64,000 nt of DNA from an uncultured Desulfovibrio sp. (lineage in GTDB: Bacteria; Desulfobacterota; Desulfovibrionia; Desulfovibrionales; Desulfovibrionaceae): contig CALVHF010000003.1 of NCBI GenBank assembly GCA_944327295.1, positions 1 through 64,000 of the forward strand, read 5' to 3'. The translations under genes were made by a program, and so were the position numbers. Of the stretch, positions 19,471 to 28,395 are shown one piece after another. The first letter of the stretch is position 1. Each line of letters opens with the position of its first letter. The notes beneath the pieces were generated by a model, which was not told the origin of the DNA, did not search any database, and was given only the letters and a program-made list of their open reading frames with translations.

Positions 19471-20312
19471 GAATAGGTTATGCTTGGCGCTGTCTTTGTC
19501 GAGGTTGGGGCTGTTTCCTGAATAAGCGAATAGTTTTCCTGAACGGTTGTGAAGGTCTGGGTGCAGTTGGTCAGAAGGTCGTTGGCAGTGGTCTGCGCCG
19601 TCTCCATTCGGGTGGCTGTGAGCGTCAGAGCTGCTGTTGTCTGGGAGAGCGTCTGTTCAAGCTCGGTTTTCCGCTCGGTCACATCCTGTCTGATGGTCGC
19701 GAGGACAGTTTGCTCGGTACTCACCCGTGACTTGAAGCTCGCAAGATGGCTTCCCGTTGCGATCTCTTCGAGGTCCTGTTCCAGGGTGTCAAGCTGTGCG
19801 CTCACGGCAGCTGTCTCGTTTGCAATGGTGTCCATCCGGGCCGTGATGGTATTTAGATCGGATACGCTCAGTTTGGTCTCGATATTGACGGCTCTTGTTG
19901 TGCCCGAAGACTGGATGATATTGAGCACATTGGCGTCGACATCACTCATGAGACCAAGATCTACGGTGGTGCGGGATCCAAGAACAGAGTCGACGCGTCC
20001 GCCAAAGGTCGTATTGAAGCTGAACTGGGTAAAGCTGTTGGAGAACTGCAGGGTGAGGGAAACGATTTCATTGGCAAATACGGTCAGGGTGGGCGCATAC
20101 TTGAGAGTGATCGTGCTTTTGTCCTTCTCCACGTCCTTTTCGGCATCCGTTCCCGTGTCACTGCCCTGTTCGCCTGCCGGATCCTGCGGCTGGTCCTGTG
20201 ACTGATCCGAGGCCGGATCCTGCGGCTGGTCCGGCGACTGATCCGGGGTCGGATCCTGTGACTGGACCTGCGACTGATCCTGGGGGGTGGTCGTCTGGCT
20301 GTTCGTCTCCAT
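19467..20312 (-). CDS. Thr-rich coiled-coil protein C with Asp/Gln/Pro repeat N terminus, unknown
   Basis: 281 aa. Residues 1-50 hold three copies of a 12-residue Asp/Gln/Pro/Ser repeat (DQSQDQPQDPAG type). Next comes a beta-like hydrophobic region, FANEIVSLTLQFSNSFTQFS then FGGRVDSVLGSRTTVDLGLM. The rest is a long Thr/Glu-rich coiled coil (LDTLEQDLEEIATGS, TERKTELEQTLSQTTAALTL). Layout matches proteins A and B apart from the extra repeat domain. Start METNSQTTTP follows GGAG. Directly downstream of vgrG. Function unknown. Confidence 0.7.
   Translation of the reverse strand: METNSQTTTPQDQSQVQSQDPTPDQSPDQPQDPASDQSQDQPQDPAGEQGSDTGTDAEKDVEKDKSTITLKYAPTLTVFANEIVSLTLQFSNSFTQFSFNTTFGGRVDSVLGSRTTVDLGLMSDVDANVLNIIQSSGTTRAVNIETKLSVSDLNTITARMDTIANETAAVSAQLDTLEQDLEEIATGSHLASFKSRVSTEQTVLATIRQDVTERKTELEQTLSQTTAALTLTATRMETAQTTANDLLTNCTQTFTTVQENYSLIQETAPTSTKTAPSITYS
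20177..20284. repeat. Three tandem copies of a 36-bp minisatellite
   Basis: Units 20177-20212, 20213-20248 and 20249-20284 share the core GGATCCTG...GACTGATCC and encode the 12-residue repeats DQSPDQPQDPAS, DQSQDQPQDPAG and a diverged third copy. Each unit is 12 codons, so gain or loss keeps the frame. Confidence 0.85.
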
Positions 20313-20485
20313 GGCGGTACTCCGGCACAAATAGCGACAAGGTGCGATACATTGGGGGGGCCCGCGTCCTGCAGCCTGGAAATCCCGCCAGGAGCCTGCA
20401 AAAAGGCCGCGTTGGTCAGAAAAAAGGGGAGCGTCAGGGGGCGGAGGGGAAAAGCCAGGAATCAGGAAGGAAGCAGCCCTGATCC

Positions 20486-22060
20486 TCAGTCATCGGACTG
20501 CATGCCGATCTTGATGTAGTTCTGACCGTCCGGGGAGGAGAGCAGGATGTGTTCCCTGCCAGGGGCATCCTCCATGAGGAATTTCTGGCCTGCGGCACTG
20601 TGCAGCTGTATCTGGGTGGCATTGGCATCCGTCACCTGGCTTGGGGTCTGGGGATTGAAGACGGCAGCCGTGATGACGGGCTCGTCGGGATTGCCGCCCA
20701 CAAAGCTCAGCATGACTTCCGTGCCCTTGTGCAGGGGCGCAAAGAAGCCCATGCCCTCGCCGGCATAGGGCTGCATCATGCGCACCCAGCAGGAGGCCTT
20801 GCCCCCGCCGCGCTGGGCCAGATCAAAGGGCAGGACGACCTTGTAGCGCCCTTCGGCATCCAGTTCGGCAAAGGCTCCTGTTCCCTGACCGTCAATGCGC
20901 GCCGGCAGGCTGCCGGCCACCCTGGGCCAGGGTGTGGTGCGCAGAGGGCGGTACTGCGTGGAGGCCTCGATGCAGGCAAAGGAGTTGCGGTAAAAGAGCC
21001 TGTCCTCGTCGTCCAGCCCCTGCAGGGCACTGCCAGCCCGCATGCTGCGGGCAATGAGCCTGGACTGGCTGCCCTCGTGCTCGACCCTGGTGGTCAGATA
21101 GCTCTGGTTGAAGGAAGAGCGGTAGTGATTGCGCAGGGTGAACAGGGCTCCTGGCCGCAGGGCCGGATTGTGGGAGAGGCCTTTGTATTCCAGGCTGTGG
21201 CAGAGCAGGCCTTCGGCCTCGATGCGGGCAAGATCCTCGCCCTGCTGCCGTGTCTCGTACTGGACGCCGTAGCGGTAGAAGCCCCCGTGTCCCGTCTCGC
21301 TGACCGGCACCTTGCAGGTCAGATCAAGGCTTGGCTTCTGGGGATTCCAGGTCCGAAACTCCACTTCCCTGGGCAGGGGTGTTGCACAGGCCGAAAAATG
21401 GGTGATGACCTGGCCCGGGTTTTCCGGGTTGAGGCCGGAGGGCTCGTGAAACTCGCAGGTCGCATTGCCGGGCAGGGGCTGATGCGCCATCTTGTTGTCC
21501 GCAAAGACGCAGCAGGGCCCGGCCGCCTTGTGCTCGAACCAGAAGCAGATGCCCAGGTACTCGAGCCAGCGGTTCACAAACTGGAAGTCCGTTTCGTCGT
21601 ACTGGCAGAAGAACGCCCTGCGTTCTGGATTTGTGCTCAGGCTGAACCTGAAGTCCGCCGACGAGAGGCCAGCCTCCTGCAGAACCTGCGTGCAGGCCTC
21701 CACAGGGGTCTTGTCCAGAAAGACGCGGTTGTGGCGCAGCAGGGTGAGCCACCAGAACTTGTGACGCAGGCAGGCCTTGTAGACAAAGCGCCTGTTCATG
21801 CGCTGCACGAGAGAGAAGGAAGCGAGCACGCCCGTGTAGTCCAGGCCGGATTCCGGGGCAAAAGGAGGCAGGAGACGCAGATGCGCTTCGCCCTGCAGGG
21901 CCTTGTGCAGATCGATGTCGGCCTCGTCCGAGACAAGGAGCACCTCGAACTCGTAGAGGGTGTTCAGGCCCTCGGATCCGCGAAAGCGCAGGACATCAAA
22001 GGTGTCGGCCGGAAAGCCGTCCAGGCTGAAGGTGAAGACAGGATTGGCAAGAGTGCTCAT
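20486..22060 (-). CDS. vgrG: T6SS spike protein VgrG (TssI)
   Basis: 524 aa. VgrG trimers form the gp27/gp5-like spike carried on the Hcp tube. The gp27-like half shows RFRGSEGLNTLYEFEVLL, DYTGVLASF, FFCQYDETDFQFVNRWLEYL and the gp5-type OB part shows ARIDGQGTGAFAELDAEGRY and HKGTEVMLSFVGGNPDEPVI. It ends soon after, with IQLHSAAGQKFLMEDA, so it carries no C-terminal effector domain. Cargo must therefore ride by adaptors, fitting the DUF2169 and DUF4150 genes next door. Confidence 0.95.
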   Translation of the reverse strand: MSTLANPVFTFSLDGFPADTFDVLRFRGSEGLNTLYEFEVLLVSDEADIDLHKALQGEAHLRLLPPFAPESGLDYTGVLASFSLVQRMNRRFVYKACLRHKFWWLTLLRHNRVFLDKTPVEACTQVLQEAGLSSADFRFSLSTNPERRAFFCQYDETDFQFVNRWLEYLGICFWFEHKAAGPCCVFADNKMAHQPLPGNATCEFHEPSGLNPENPGQVITHFSACATPLPREVEFRTWNPQKPSLDLTCKVPVSETGHGGFYRYGVQYETRQQGEDLARIEAEGLLCHSLEYKGLSHNPALRPGALFTLRNHYRSSFNQSYLTTRVEHEGSQSRLIARSMRAGSALQGLDDEDRLFYRNSFACIEASTQYRPLRTTPWPRVAGSLPARIDGQGTGAFAELDAEGRYKVVLPFDLAQRGGGKASCWVRMMQPYAGEGMGFFAPLHKGTEVMLSFVGGNPDEPVITAAVFNPQTPSQVTDANATQIQLHSAAGQKFLMEDAPGREHILLSSPDGQNYIKIGMQSDD

Positions 22061-22114
22061 AAAACTCTCCTTGCAGGAGCAGAGGCAGAAGAAGGTACAC
22101 GCCGGGACGGGTCT

Positions 22115-22366
22115 CTATCGGGCCTGTTCGGTGGTGCGGTGCACGTAGCCTTCATTCTCGAGCCTGTTCACGACCTGGCCCATGAGATCATGGAGTTGCA
22201 GGAAGGCCGGCAGGGAGAGCACCAGGCGTTCGCTGAAGCAGTACTGGGGCGTATCCTGTTCGTCCTGGGCAGGGGTCTTGTCATAGAAGTCGATGTGCAC
22301 GATGCCGTTTTCCAGGTGGATGTTGCCGGGCACGTCGTGGAAGGTCACCCGCTTGTGCATGTCCAT
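22115..22366 (-). CDS. Small unknown protein between tssM and vgrG
   Basis: 83 aa, not recognised. Mixed beta then helical: RVTFHDVPGNIHLENGIVHI, DTPQYCFSERLVLSLPAFLQ, and LMGQVVNRLENEGYVHR. No signal or membrane segment. Start ATG ending at 22366 has AAGGAG nine bases upstream. It lies 24 bases after tssM and 54 before vgrG in the operon, so it is likely expressed with them; perhaps a small chaperone. Confidence 0.7.
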   Translation of the reverse strand: MDMHKRVTFHDVPGNIHLENGIVHIDFYDKTPAQDEQDTPQYCFSERLVLSLPAFLQLHDLMGQVVNRLENEGYVHRTTEQAR

Positions 22367-22390
22367 GCGTCAAAGCTCCTTTCTTGGTTG

Positions 22391-25300
22391 TCAGCGCAAA
22401 GGTGCAGAGGGCAGATTGGGCAGCTGTATGTCCGAGAGCCGTTCGTCCTCGCCGCCCAGAGAATCCATGCGCGTGGGACAGAAGGCCGCCTTCCCTGGCA
22501 GGCTCCGGCCCACGAAGCGCTGGGCCATGAGGGCATCGTCCGCACCCCGGAAGGTGTAGCGCACGCGGATCTCCTCCACATCCAGCTCCCTGAGCACAGC
22601 CTCCTGACCAGGGAAGTCCGCAGGAGTCAGGACGAGCTCCCCACCGGCAAAATCGTGCAAGAAGGTCTGGAAGGCCCAGTCTCCGTCCCAGGAGGTGGTC
22701 ACGGTCTGGGACTCGAAGGAAACGGAGAGGCTAACCCTGCCGCAGGTGGCCGGTTCCCAGGTAAAGTCCTTGCTGATGAGGTAGTTGTAGTTGTCCAGGG
22801 TCTGCATGTCTGGTCCGCACTCAAGGCGCAGGCGCACCCTGTGCGGCTTCTGGGCCATCTCGTTGACGTTGACGGGATGCGCCGTGATGCCGATGACATA
22901 CTTGTCCCTGGCCTTGTGGCCCGGATGCTTGCTCTGATCAAGGAAGTTCAGGAATTCCGGGGTCAGGGGATAGCCTATGCCAAGCCAGCGGGCCACCTGC
23001 CAGCCGCTCGTGCGCGCCTTCAGGAAGGGTGCGGCAGGACCGTGCACAAAGGTGTTCAGGGCACTCTGCTCGTCAAAGAGCTGCGTCCACAGGCTGTCCG
23101 GATCCTGCTCGTCGATCTGGCTGAGCACGGAGCCTTCCCAGAGGTTGTTGAGCTCGCAGGCCGAACGGTACACGGCAAAGATGGTCTGCCAGGCAAGGGG
23201 GCCCTTGACCAGGCGCCAGAACTGATCATGTTCGCTGCTGCGCATGTCCATCTGGGCCTGCAGCTGGGCCAGGTGGGCCAGGGCTGCACTGACCGGCGTC
23301 TTGGCCGCTTCCTGGCCACCGGCATAGCCCTGGGCAATGAGCTGCAGGGCCTCGGCATCCGTGCCCGTGACTTCACGAATTCTGGCCAGATCGGCCAGAT
23401 AGTCCTGCAGAAGCTTTGCCTCGTCATGGCGTTCCGAGTATTCCCGGGCACGCCTGGCGTCAAGGCTTGTGGTCAGCTGTTCGGTCTTCTGATGGAGGGT
23501 GCTTTGCAGGGTCTGCGGCTCGCTGGCCGTGGAAAGCTGCCTGAGGAGTTCGGCAAAGCGGCCGGGCAGGCGGTCGAGCTCGGTGGCGGCATTGAGGTGC
23601 TCAATGCGCCTGAAGGCCTCGTCCATGCTCTGGATGAAGGCAAAGTAGGGATTGTCCTGCCCCGCCATGGTGGGCGTGATCCGGCGCCAGGCCTGTTGAT
23701 CGTCATTGTAGTGCAGGGCCTGGGAGAAAGTGTCCGCAAGACGCCACCAGGCCGAATGGAAGTCCCTGGCATAGCGATCCAGGAAGGCCTGGGAGAGGGT
23801 CGCAAACCTGTTCTTGTCCTGAGAGGCATTCTCGAGGGCCTTCAGCAGGCCCTGCATGCGCTCGTAGCCTTCAATGGTATAGGCCGCAGGCACACAGGGA
23901 TCCTTTGGTCCCCTGGGCCAGAAGCTGGCCATGGTGACGGAGGCTATACTCGGCCTTGAGTTGAGCCACTGCACGACCCAGTCCAGATTGGTGCCCAGAA
24001 GATCTAGGTAGGCATCCACCCGCAGGCTCTGCTGGGCCATCTGGGTACGGCGCAGTTCCGGTTCCTCCCAGCTTGCGTAGGCGGCAAGGACATTGTTGAG
24101 CTGGGCACTGCCCGAGGGCACCACCTCTTGCAGATCCCTGGCAAAGGCGTCCAGGGCGTCCTTGGCCTGGGGCAGGGGTTTGCCCTCTTCAGCTGCCTGC
24201 AAAACCCTGTGGGTCCAGGCCTGATAGTCGCAGAAATAGATGAGGGCCATGCGGCGGCGGTTTTCGGGCAGCCTCTGCAGGGCCCGGGCCACCTGATCGG
24301 GATTGAGGACAAGGAGGCTTGAGCGCACCCAGGCCGTGAAGCGGGCACGCATCTCCTGCAGGGCCTGCCAGGACTGGTCGGCCCCGAGCAATAGCCAGGC
24401 ATGCCTGTGCAGATCCGCCTCGAAGATGCGGATACGGTCGGCCACATCGCTCAGCTGCTGCACCCGCCGGTTCATGTCGCCTGCAAGCGTGATGCGGGCG
24501 GGGATGTCGTTGCGGGCCGTCTCCACAATCTGCATGCGCAGGACAAAGCAGAGGGAGAAGTAGGCTCCGAGCAGCAAAAGGAAGGAGAGCCAGAGAATGT
24601 AGGGGGCCCGGCGGCGCAGGGTCTGGACCGAGAACAGGCTGTCGTTCTGCCTGCTCAAGGCGCGCTCCCTGGGCAGGATGGTCGTGAAGAAGTCCTCGAG
24701 AAAGAGGGAGGCGCTGGTGCCGGGCAGGTTCCAGCGGCACTGGGCAAAGGTGGGCATCTGTTCCAGCAGGGCCGTGTGCACGCTGCCTTCCTGGCGGCCG
24801 CTGCACAGGAAGAGGCCGCGTAGCATGGGCGTGTGCCCGTAGTGGCTGGGACCGAAGACGGCCCGCACAAAGGCGCGTATGCCAGGGAAGAGCTGCTCCA
24901 TTTCGGCAGGCAGGAGCACGGCCTGCGTCCCTGGCGGCAGATCCGTGTGACCTGCCTGCTCCCGTTCCCTGGCCGCAAGAAGCAGGCTCAGATCCTGCAA
25001 ACGGCCGCGCAGGTGCTGCAGGGCCGTTTCCAGAAAGGCCAGAGCATCGCCCGCCTTCTTCTCCCTGTTCAGCAGGCCCAGCACCTGGCGGCGCTCGTCG
25101 GGAGTGAGCAGGCTGGCCAGGGAGGTGAGCCCCAGCACCCGGTCCATCTTGGTGACCAGTACATAGACGGGAAAGGTGGCGCCAAGAGCCGCATGCATGC
25201 TGTTGATGCGCTTGCGCACGAGGCGTCCGTAGTCGGCCAGCGCCTCTGGGCTGCGGGTCTGCAGCTGCTCCACGGACAGGGTGAGGATGAGGCCGTTGAG

Positions 25301-25912
25301 GGGTTCCCTGCGTCTGTGCGCTGCCAGAAGCCGCAGGAACTCCTCCCATTCCCTGTTGTCTTCCTCCTCGTTCTGGGGCACGGCATAGCGGCCTGCCGTA
25401 TCGATGACCACGGCCTTTTCAAAGAACCACCAGTCGCAGTTGCGGGTATTGGTCACATGGGCCAGGGGACCGGCATCACTGGCCTGAGCCGAGAGCCTGG
25501 CATGGGAGACGGCCGTGGACTTGCCTGTGCCGGCTTCGCCGAAGATCATGAACCAAGGCAGGGCATAGAGGGCAGCGCTGCCCTGGTCGAGGCCGGAGTG
25601 GCGCAGCATGTGCACGCCCTTGCGCCAGCGATCGCGCAGCTCCGTCAGGCGAACCTCTTCTTCCTGGGGGCTCAGGAGCGGACGGTCGTGTTCCACCATC
25701 TGGCGCAGGAAGCGCTCCTCCCGGTGACGGTAGTAGAGCCTGCGTACAAGCAGGACGCCCAGAATCAGGGCCAGACAGCCCAGGGCAAGCGCGCCAATTT
25801 CCCACAGGCTCCAGTCAAGCCTTGTGTGCAGCAGATAGGCCCCGGCACCGAGGAGTCCCAGGAGCAGGAGGATGAGCAGAAGACGCAGGAAAAGGCCGAG
25901 CAGCTTGTTCAT
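22391..25912 (-). CDS. tssM: T6SS membrane-complex protein TssM (IcmF)
   Basis: 1173 aa, normal for TssM. With TssJ and TssL it forms the envelope channel. Two N-terminal membrane helices (about 5-27 and 36-57), a Walker A motif GEAGTGKS at 125-132 in the cytoplasmic NTPase-like domain, a third helix (LWLSFLLLLGAYFSLCFVL) near residue 430, then the long periplasmic part ending with the TssJ-binding beta domain. Has a Walker A motif, unlike some TssMs that lost it. Follows tssL by 117 bases. Confidence 0.95.
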   Translation of the reverse strand: MNKLLGLFLRLLLILLLLGLLGAGAYLLHTRLDWSLWEIGALALGCLALILGVLLVRRLYYRHREERFLRQMVEHDRPLLSPQEEEVRLTELRDRWRKGVHMLRHSGLDQGSAALYALPWFMIFGEAGTGKSTAVSHARLSAQASDAGPLAHVTNTRNCDWWFFEKAVVIDTAGRYAVPQNEEEDNREWEEFLRLLAAHRRREPLNGLILTLSVEQLQTRSPEALADYGRLVRKRINSMHAALGATFPVYVLVTKMDRVLGLTSLASLLTPDERRQVLGLLNREKKAGDALAFLETALQHLRGRLQDLSLLLAAREREQAGHTDLPPGTQAVLLPAEMEQLFPGIRAFVRAVFGPSHYGHTPMLRGLFLCSGRQEGSVHTALLEQMPTFAQCRWNLPGTSASLFLEDFFTTILPRERALSRQNDSLFSVQTLRRRAPYILWLSFLLLLGAYFSLCFVLRMQIVETARNDIPARITLAGDMNRRVQQLSDVADRIRIFEADLHRHAWLLLGADQSWQALQEMRARFTAWVRSSLLVLNPDQVARALQRLPENRRRMALIYFCDYQAWTHRVLQAAEEGKPLPQAKDALDAFARDLQEVVPSGSAQLNNVLAAYASWEEPELRRTQMAQQSLRVDAYLDLLGTNLDWVVQWLNSRPSIASVTMASFWPRGPKDPCVPAAYTIEGYERMQGLLKALENASQDKNRFATLSQAFLDRYARDFHSAWWRLADTFSQALHYNDDQQAWRRITPTMAGQDNPYFAFIQSMDEAFRRIEHLNAATELDRLPGRFAELLRQLSTASEPQTLQSTLHQKTEQLTTSLDARRAREYSERHDEAKLLQDYLADLARIREVTGTDAEALQLIAQGYAGGQEAAKTPVSAALAHLAQLQAQMDMRSSEHDQFWRLVKGPLAWQTIFAVYRSACELNNLWEGSVLSQIDEQDPDSLWTQLFDEQSALNTFVHGPAAPFLKARTSGWQVARWLGIGYPLTPEFLNFLDQSKHPGHKARDKYVIGITAHPVNVNEMAQKPHRVRLRLECGPDMQTLDNYNYLISKDFTWEPATCGRVSLSVSFESQTVTTSWDGDWAFQTFLHDFAGGELVLTPADFPGQEAVLRELDVEEIRVRYTFRGADDALMAQRFVGRSLPGKAAFCPTRMDSLGGEDERLSDIQLPNLPSAPLR

Positions 25913-26029
25913 AAAAGACCATAACAGACTGGAAAATCAGGAGAAATCTGAAAATTCGGGCGAGAGCCACTGGACTGGGAACAGGAATGGGGGAAGAGGC
26001 AGGGCCGCGGCAAGGGGCCCGGGCAGGGG

Positions 26030-27001
26030 TCAGAAGCTGCCCGCGCCGAACTCCTGTACCCACTCGGCCACAAAGAGAGAGATGGTGTGATTGTAGGTAT
26101 GGTAGAGAAACAGGGTGGCCAGGGCCGGGATGAGCACAAGGGGCGCCAGCAGGGTCAGATGCAGGCCGCGGTGCGGCCTGGCTGCTTCGGGCATGTAATA
26201 GGCCTCTGGCGTCAGCCTGCGCGCATTGTCTGACAGTTCGCTGAAGGCAATGCGCCCTCTTTGTGCCTTTTCCAGGCTTTCCAGGGCAATGGCCGCAAGC
26301 CTGCTGCGTGCAGCAGGATCATAGTACTGTCCGCAAAAGCCCATGCTCAAGGCTGCGCCGTACAGGGCCAGAGCCTCTTCCTGCCAGAGGAGCAGGGGGT
26401 GGGCTGTGTCTGCTTCTGTGTCAGCGACGTGTCTCGGTACGAGATCGAGGCTTGTGCCTGCAGGCAGGGAAACGGGCCTGGCAGGCCTCAGGGAGAGGAA
26501 GGGGCGGCGGGTCGTGTTCGCCAGCTCGTGTGTCCTGGCAGCGTCAGCAGGCCCAGCCGGGCTGGCAATGGGCTGCGTGAGCTCTATGGGCTCGTCGAGG
26601 AGCGTCTTTTCTGCTGTTTTGCCGGGAACTGCGGACGGCTGCTTGCCGGCACTTGTTCCGGTCAGGCGATCCATGGCATGGAGCAGCTCGGCACAGTGAT
26701 CAAAGAATTCCTTGCCCGCATTGACCGTACCGCACAGGGTGCGCTGCAGCGTTTCCCTGGCCCAGTGTCCGCGGTGGACCCAGGCGCTTGTGAGCAGGGC
26801 CTCGTCCGTAAAGGCACAGACGGCAAAGAGCGCCTGAGAGCGGGCCTCTTCGGGAAAGTCCGCGGCCTCTTGTTCCGCCTTGTGCACAAGGGTGATCACA
26901 TCCTTGCGGACGGTTTCGTAGTCCGTGCTCTGCAGGGCCTGCGTGTCGCGGAAGAGGGCTGCAAAGGCCAGAACCGGCAGGTAGGCATGAAAGAGTCCCA
27001 T
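26030..27001 (-). CDS. tssL: T6SS membrane-complex protein TssL (DotU/IcmH family)
   Basis: 323 aa. The DotU domain includes VRKDVITLVHKAEQEA, ALFAVCAFTDEALLTSAWVHRG-type residues and FFDHCAELLHAMDRL; a single C-terminal membrane helix is LLAPLVLIPALATLFLYH. No OmpA/peptidoglycan-binding extension follows. An Arg/Pro-rich linker separates the two halves of the DotU domain, somewhat longer than usual. Start overlaps the tssK stop by one base (TGATG). Confidence 0.9.
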   Translation of the reverse strand: MGLFHAYLPVLAFAALFRDTQALQSTDYETVRKDVITLVHKAEQEAADFPEEARSQALFAVCAFTDEALLTSAWVHRGHWARETLQRTLCGTVNAGKEFFDHCAELLHAMDRLTGTSAGKQPSAVPGKTAEKTLLDEPIELTQPIASPAGPADAARTHELANTTRRPFLSLRPARPVSLPAGTSLDLVPRHVADTEADTAHPLLLWQEEALALYGAALSMGFCGQYYDPAARSRLAAIALESLEKAQRGRIAFSELSDNARRLTPEAYYMPEAARPHRGLHLTLLAPLVLIPALATLFLYHTYNHTISLFVAEWVQEFGAGSF

Positions 27002-28380
27002 CAGCCCTCCAGGACAATGAAGCAGGCCTCGAGATCGGCCGGCGCCTCTTCCCAGCTCAAGGCGAGGCCGCCTTGCTCGCGGACCTTCTGCCAGAGCGTG
27101 GCATCGGCGTGCAGGCGGGCATAGACTGTGCCCTGCTTTCTGGCCAGGCCCATGGGCGTGTGCTCTTCCAGGGTGAAGGGCAAACCAGGCAGGGCCCGGG
27201 TGAGCAGGGTCTGCATCTCGTTGCGGGCCGAGAACTTGAGGCGGGCCAGGCCCGGATCGGTTTCGGACAGGGGTATGGTCTGCGAGAAGAGACTCACCCA
27301 GTACTGGCAGCCAGGTGCCTCCAGCATATGGGGCGGAATGAGGGCCGTGTCGAAGATGTCGCCCTTCTCGAAGCGAATCACGTATCTCGGGCCTGTGGCC
27401 AGGCTGTCCAGAATGACGCTGATGGCCGTGCGCAGGGAACGGAAGGCCGGCAGGGGATCATCGTGCCTGTAGGGCGCGAGGATGCTCTGGCCCGTGCGAT
27501 CCTCGCCAAGGGGGGAGGTCTGCAGGGAAAAGACCGAGAGTTCGGCCAGAAGATCCCTGAGCAGCAGATAGGCTTCCCAAGGGGCCAGCAGGGGCATGTC
27601 CACGCCGAGCTCCAGGCGCGGCGCAAAGCGGGCCAGGGAGCGCAGCATGAGGAAGATGCCCGTCATGTCGCCCATGGAGGAGCGCCTGGCCAGCTCCTTG
27701 TAGGAGTCAAGCTCGCGTATCTTGGCAAGGACCCGGTCGCGGACTTCCCTGAAGCAGTCGAGCAGCGGCAGGGAGTCCTGCAGGCTGATGCAGGCAGGGG
27801 CGTAGTCCGTATCCAGGACAAGACCGTCTGCCGTGCGCCGCATGCGGGCCACGCGCAGGCACACGACGTTGCCGGCCGTGTCCCGTTCCTGGCCAAGGAG
27901 GATCTGCACCACATAGTTCAGGCGCTGCATGCGGGCCGAGGGGCCGTCGCCGTAGAGATCCGGCACATCGTCCATGCCTTCGGCAAGGCACAGCCGTGTC
28001 CCCAGCCGCTCGTAGTTTTCGTTTTCCCCGGCCTGCCCCACATTGCCTTCGCCTTCCCTGAAGGGGGCAAGACCTATGTAGACGTCAATGTTCGATCCGG
28101 CAGCCAGGCTGTCCGGCACCATGCGTCCGGGACAGACGGCATTGCCTGGACAGGAGAGCTCGAGGCCCATTCCGGGCAGCAGCACCTGGAGCGTCCGGGG
28201 CTTGAGACAGCCGGCCTTGAGGGCCCCCATGTCCCAGGCGAGGGAGCGCACGCCCCACAGCCACGGCCGGCTCAGGCCCGCGAGCTGGCCAAGGAGGTCC
28301 TCTGTGCGCTGATCCGTGCGCTGAAAGTGCTGGGGCTGCAGGAACAGTCCCTGATGCCAGTAGATGGGGCCGTCAGCCAT
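27001..28380 (-). CDS. tssK: T6SS baseplate protein TssK
   Basis: 459 aa, usual length. TssK trimers connect the baseplate to the TssJLM complex. It begins with the diagnostic YWHQGLFLQPQHFQRTDQRT, then WGVRSLAWDMGALKAG; later LCVRVARMRRTADGLV-like and RYVIRFEKGDIFDTALIPPH segments fit the family. Start ATG ends at 28380, 15 bases after tssJ. Confidence 0.95.
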   Translation of the reverse strand: MADGPIYWHQGLFLQPQHFQRTDQRTEDLLGQLAGLSRPWLWGVRSLAWDMGALKAGCLKPRTLQVLLPGMGLELSCPGNAVCPGRMVPDSLAAGSNIDVYIGLAPFREGEGNVGQAGENENYERLGTRLCLAEGMDDVPDLYGDGPSARMQRLNYVVQILLGQERDTAGNVVCLRVARMRRTADGLVLDTDYAPACISLQDSLPLLDCFREVRDRVLAKIRELDSYKELARRSSMGDMTGIFLMLRSLARFAPRLELGVDMPLLAPWEAYLLLRDLLAELSVFSLQTSPLGEDRTGQSILAPYRHDDPLPAFRSLRTAISVILDSLATGPRYVIRFEKGDIFDTALIPPHMLEAPGCQYWVSLFSQTIPLSETDPGLARLKFSARNEMQTLLTRALPGLPFTLEEHTPMGLARKQGTVYARLHADATLWQKVREQGGLALSWEEAPADLEACFIVLEG

Positions 28381-28395
28381 GACTTGGTTCTCCGC

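Noticed and set aside
20486-22060. VgrG as an evolved effector with a toxin tail
   Set aside because: The protein ends about 40 residues after the gp5-like region; there is no extra C-terminal domain.
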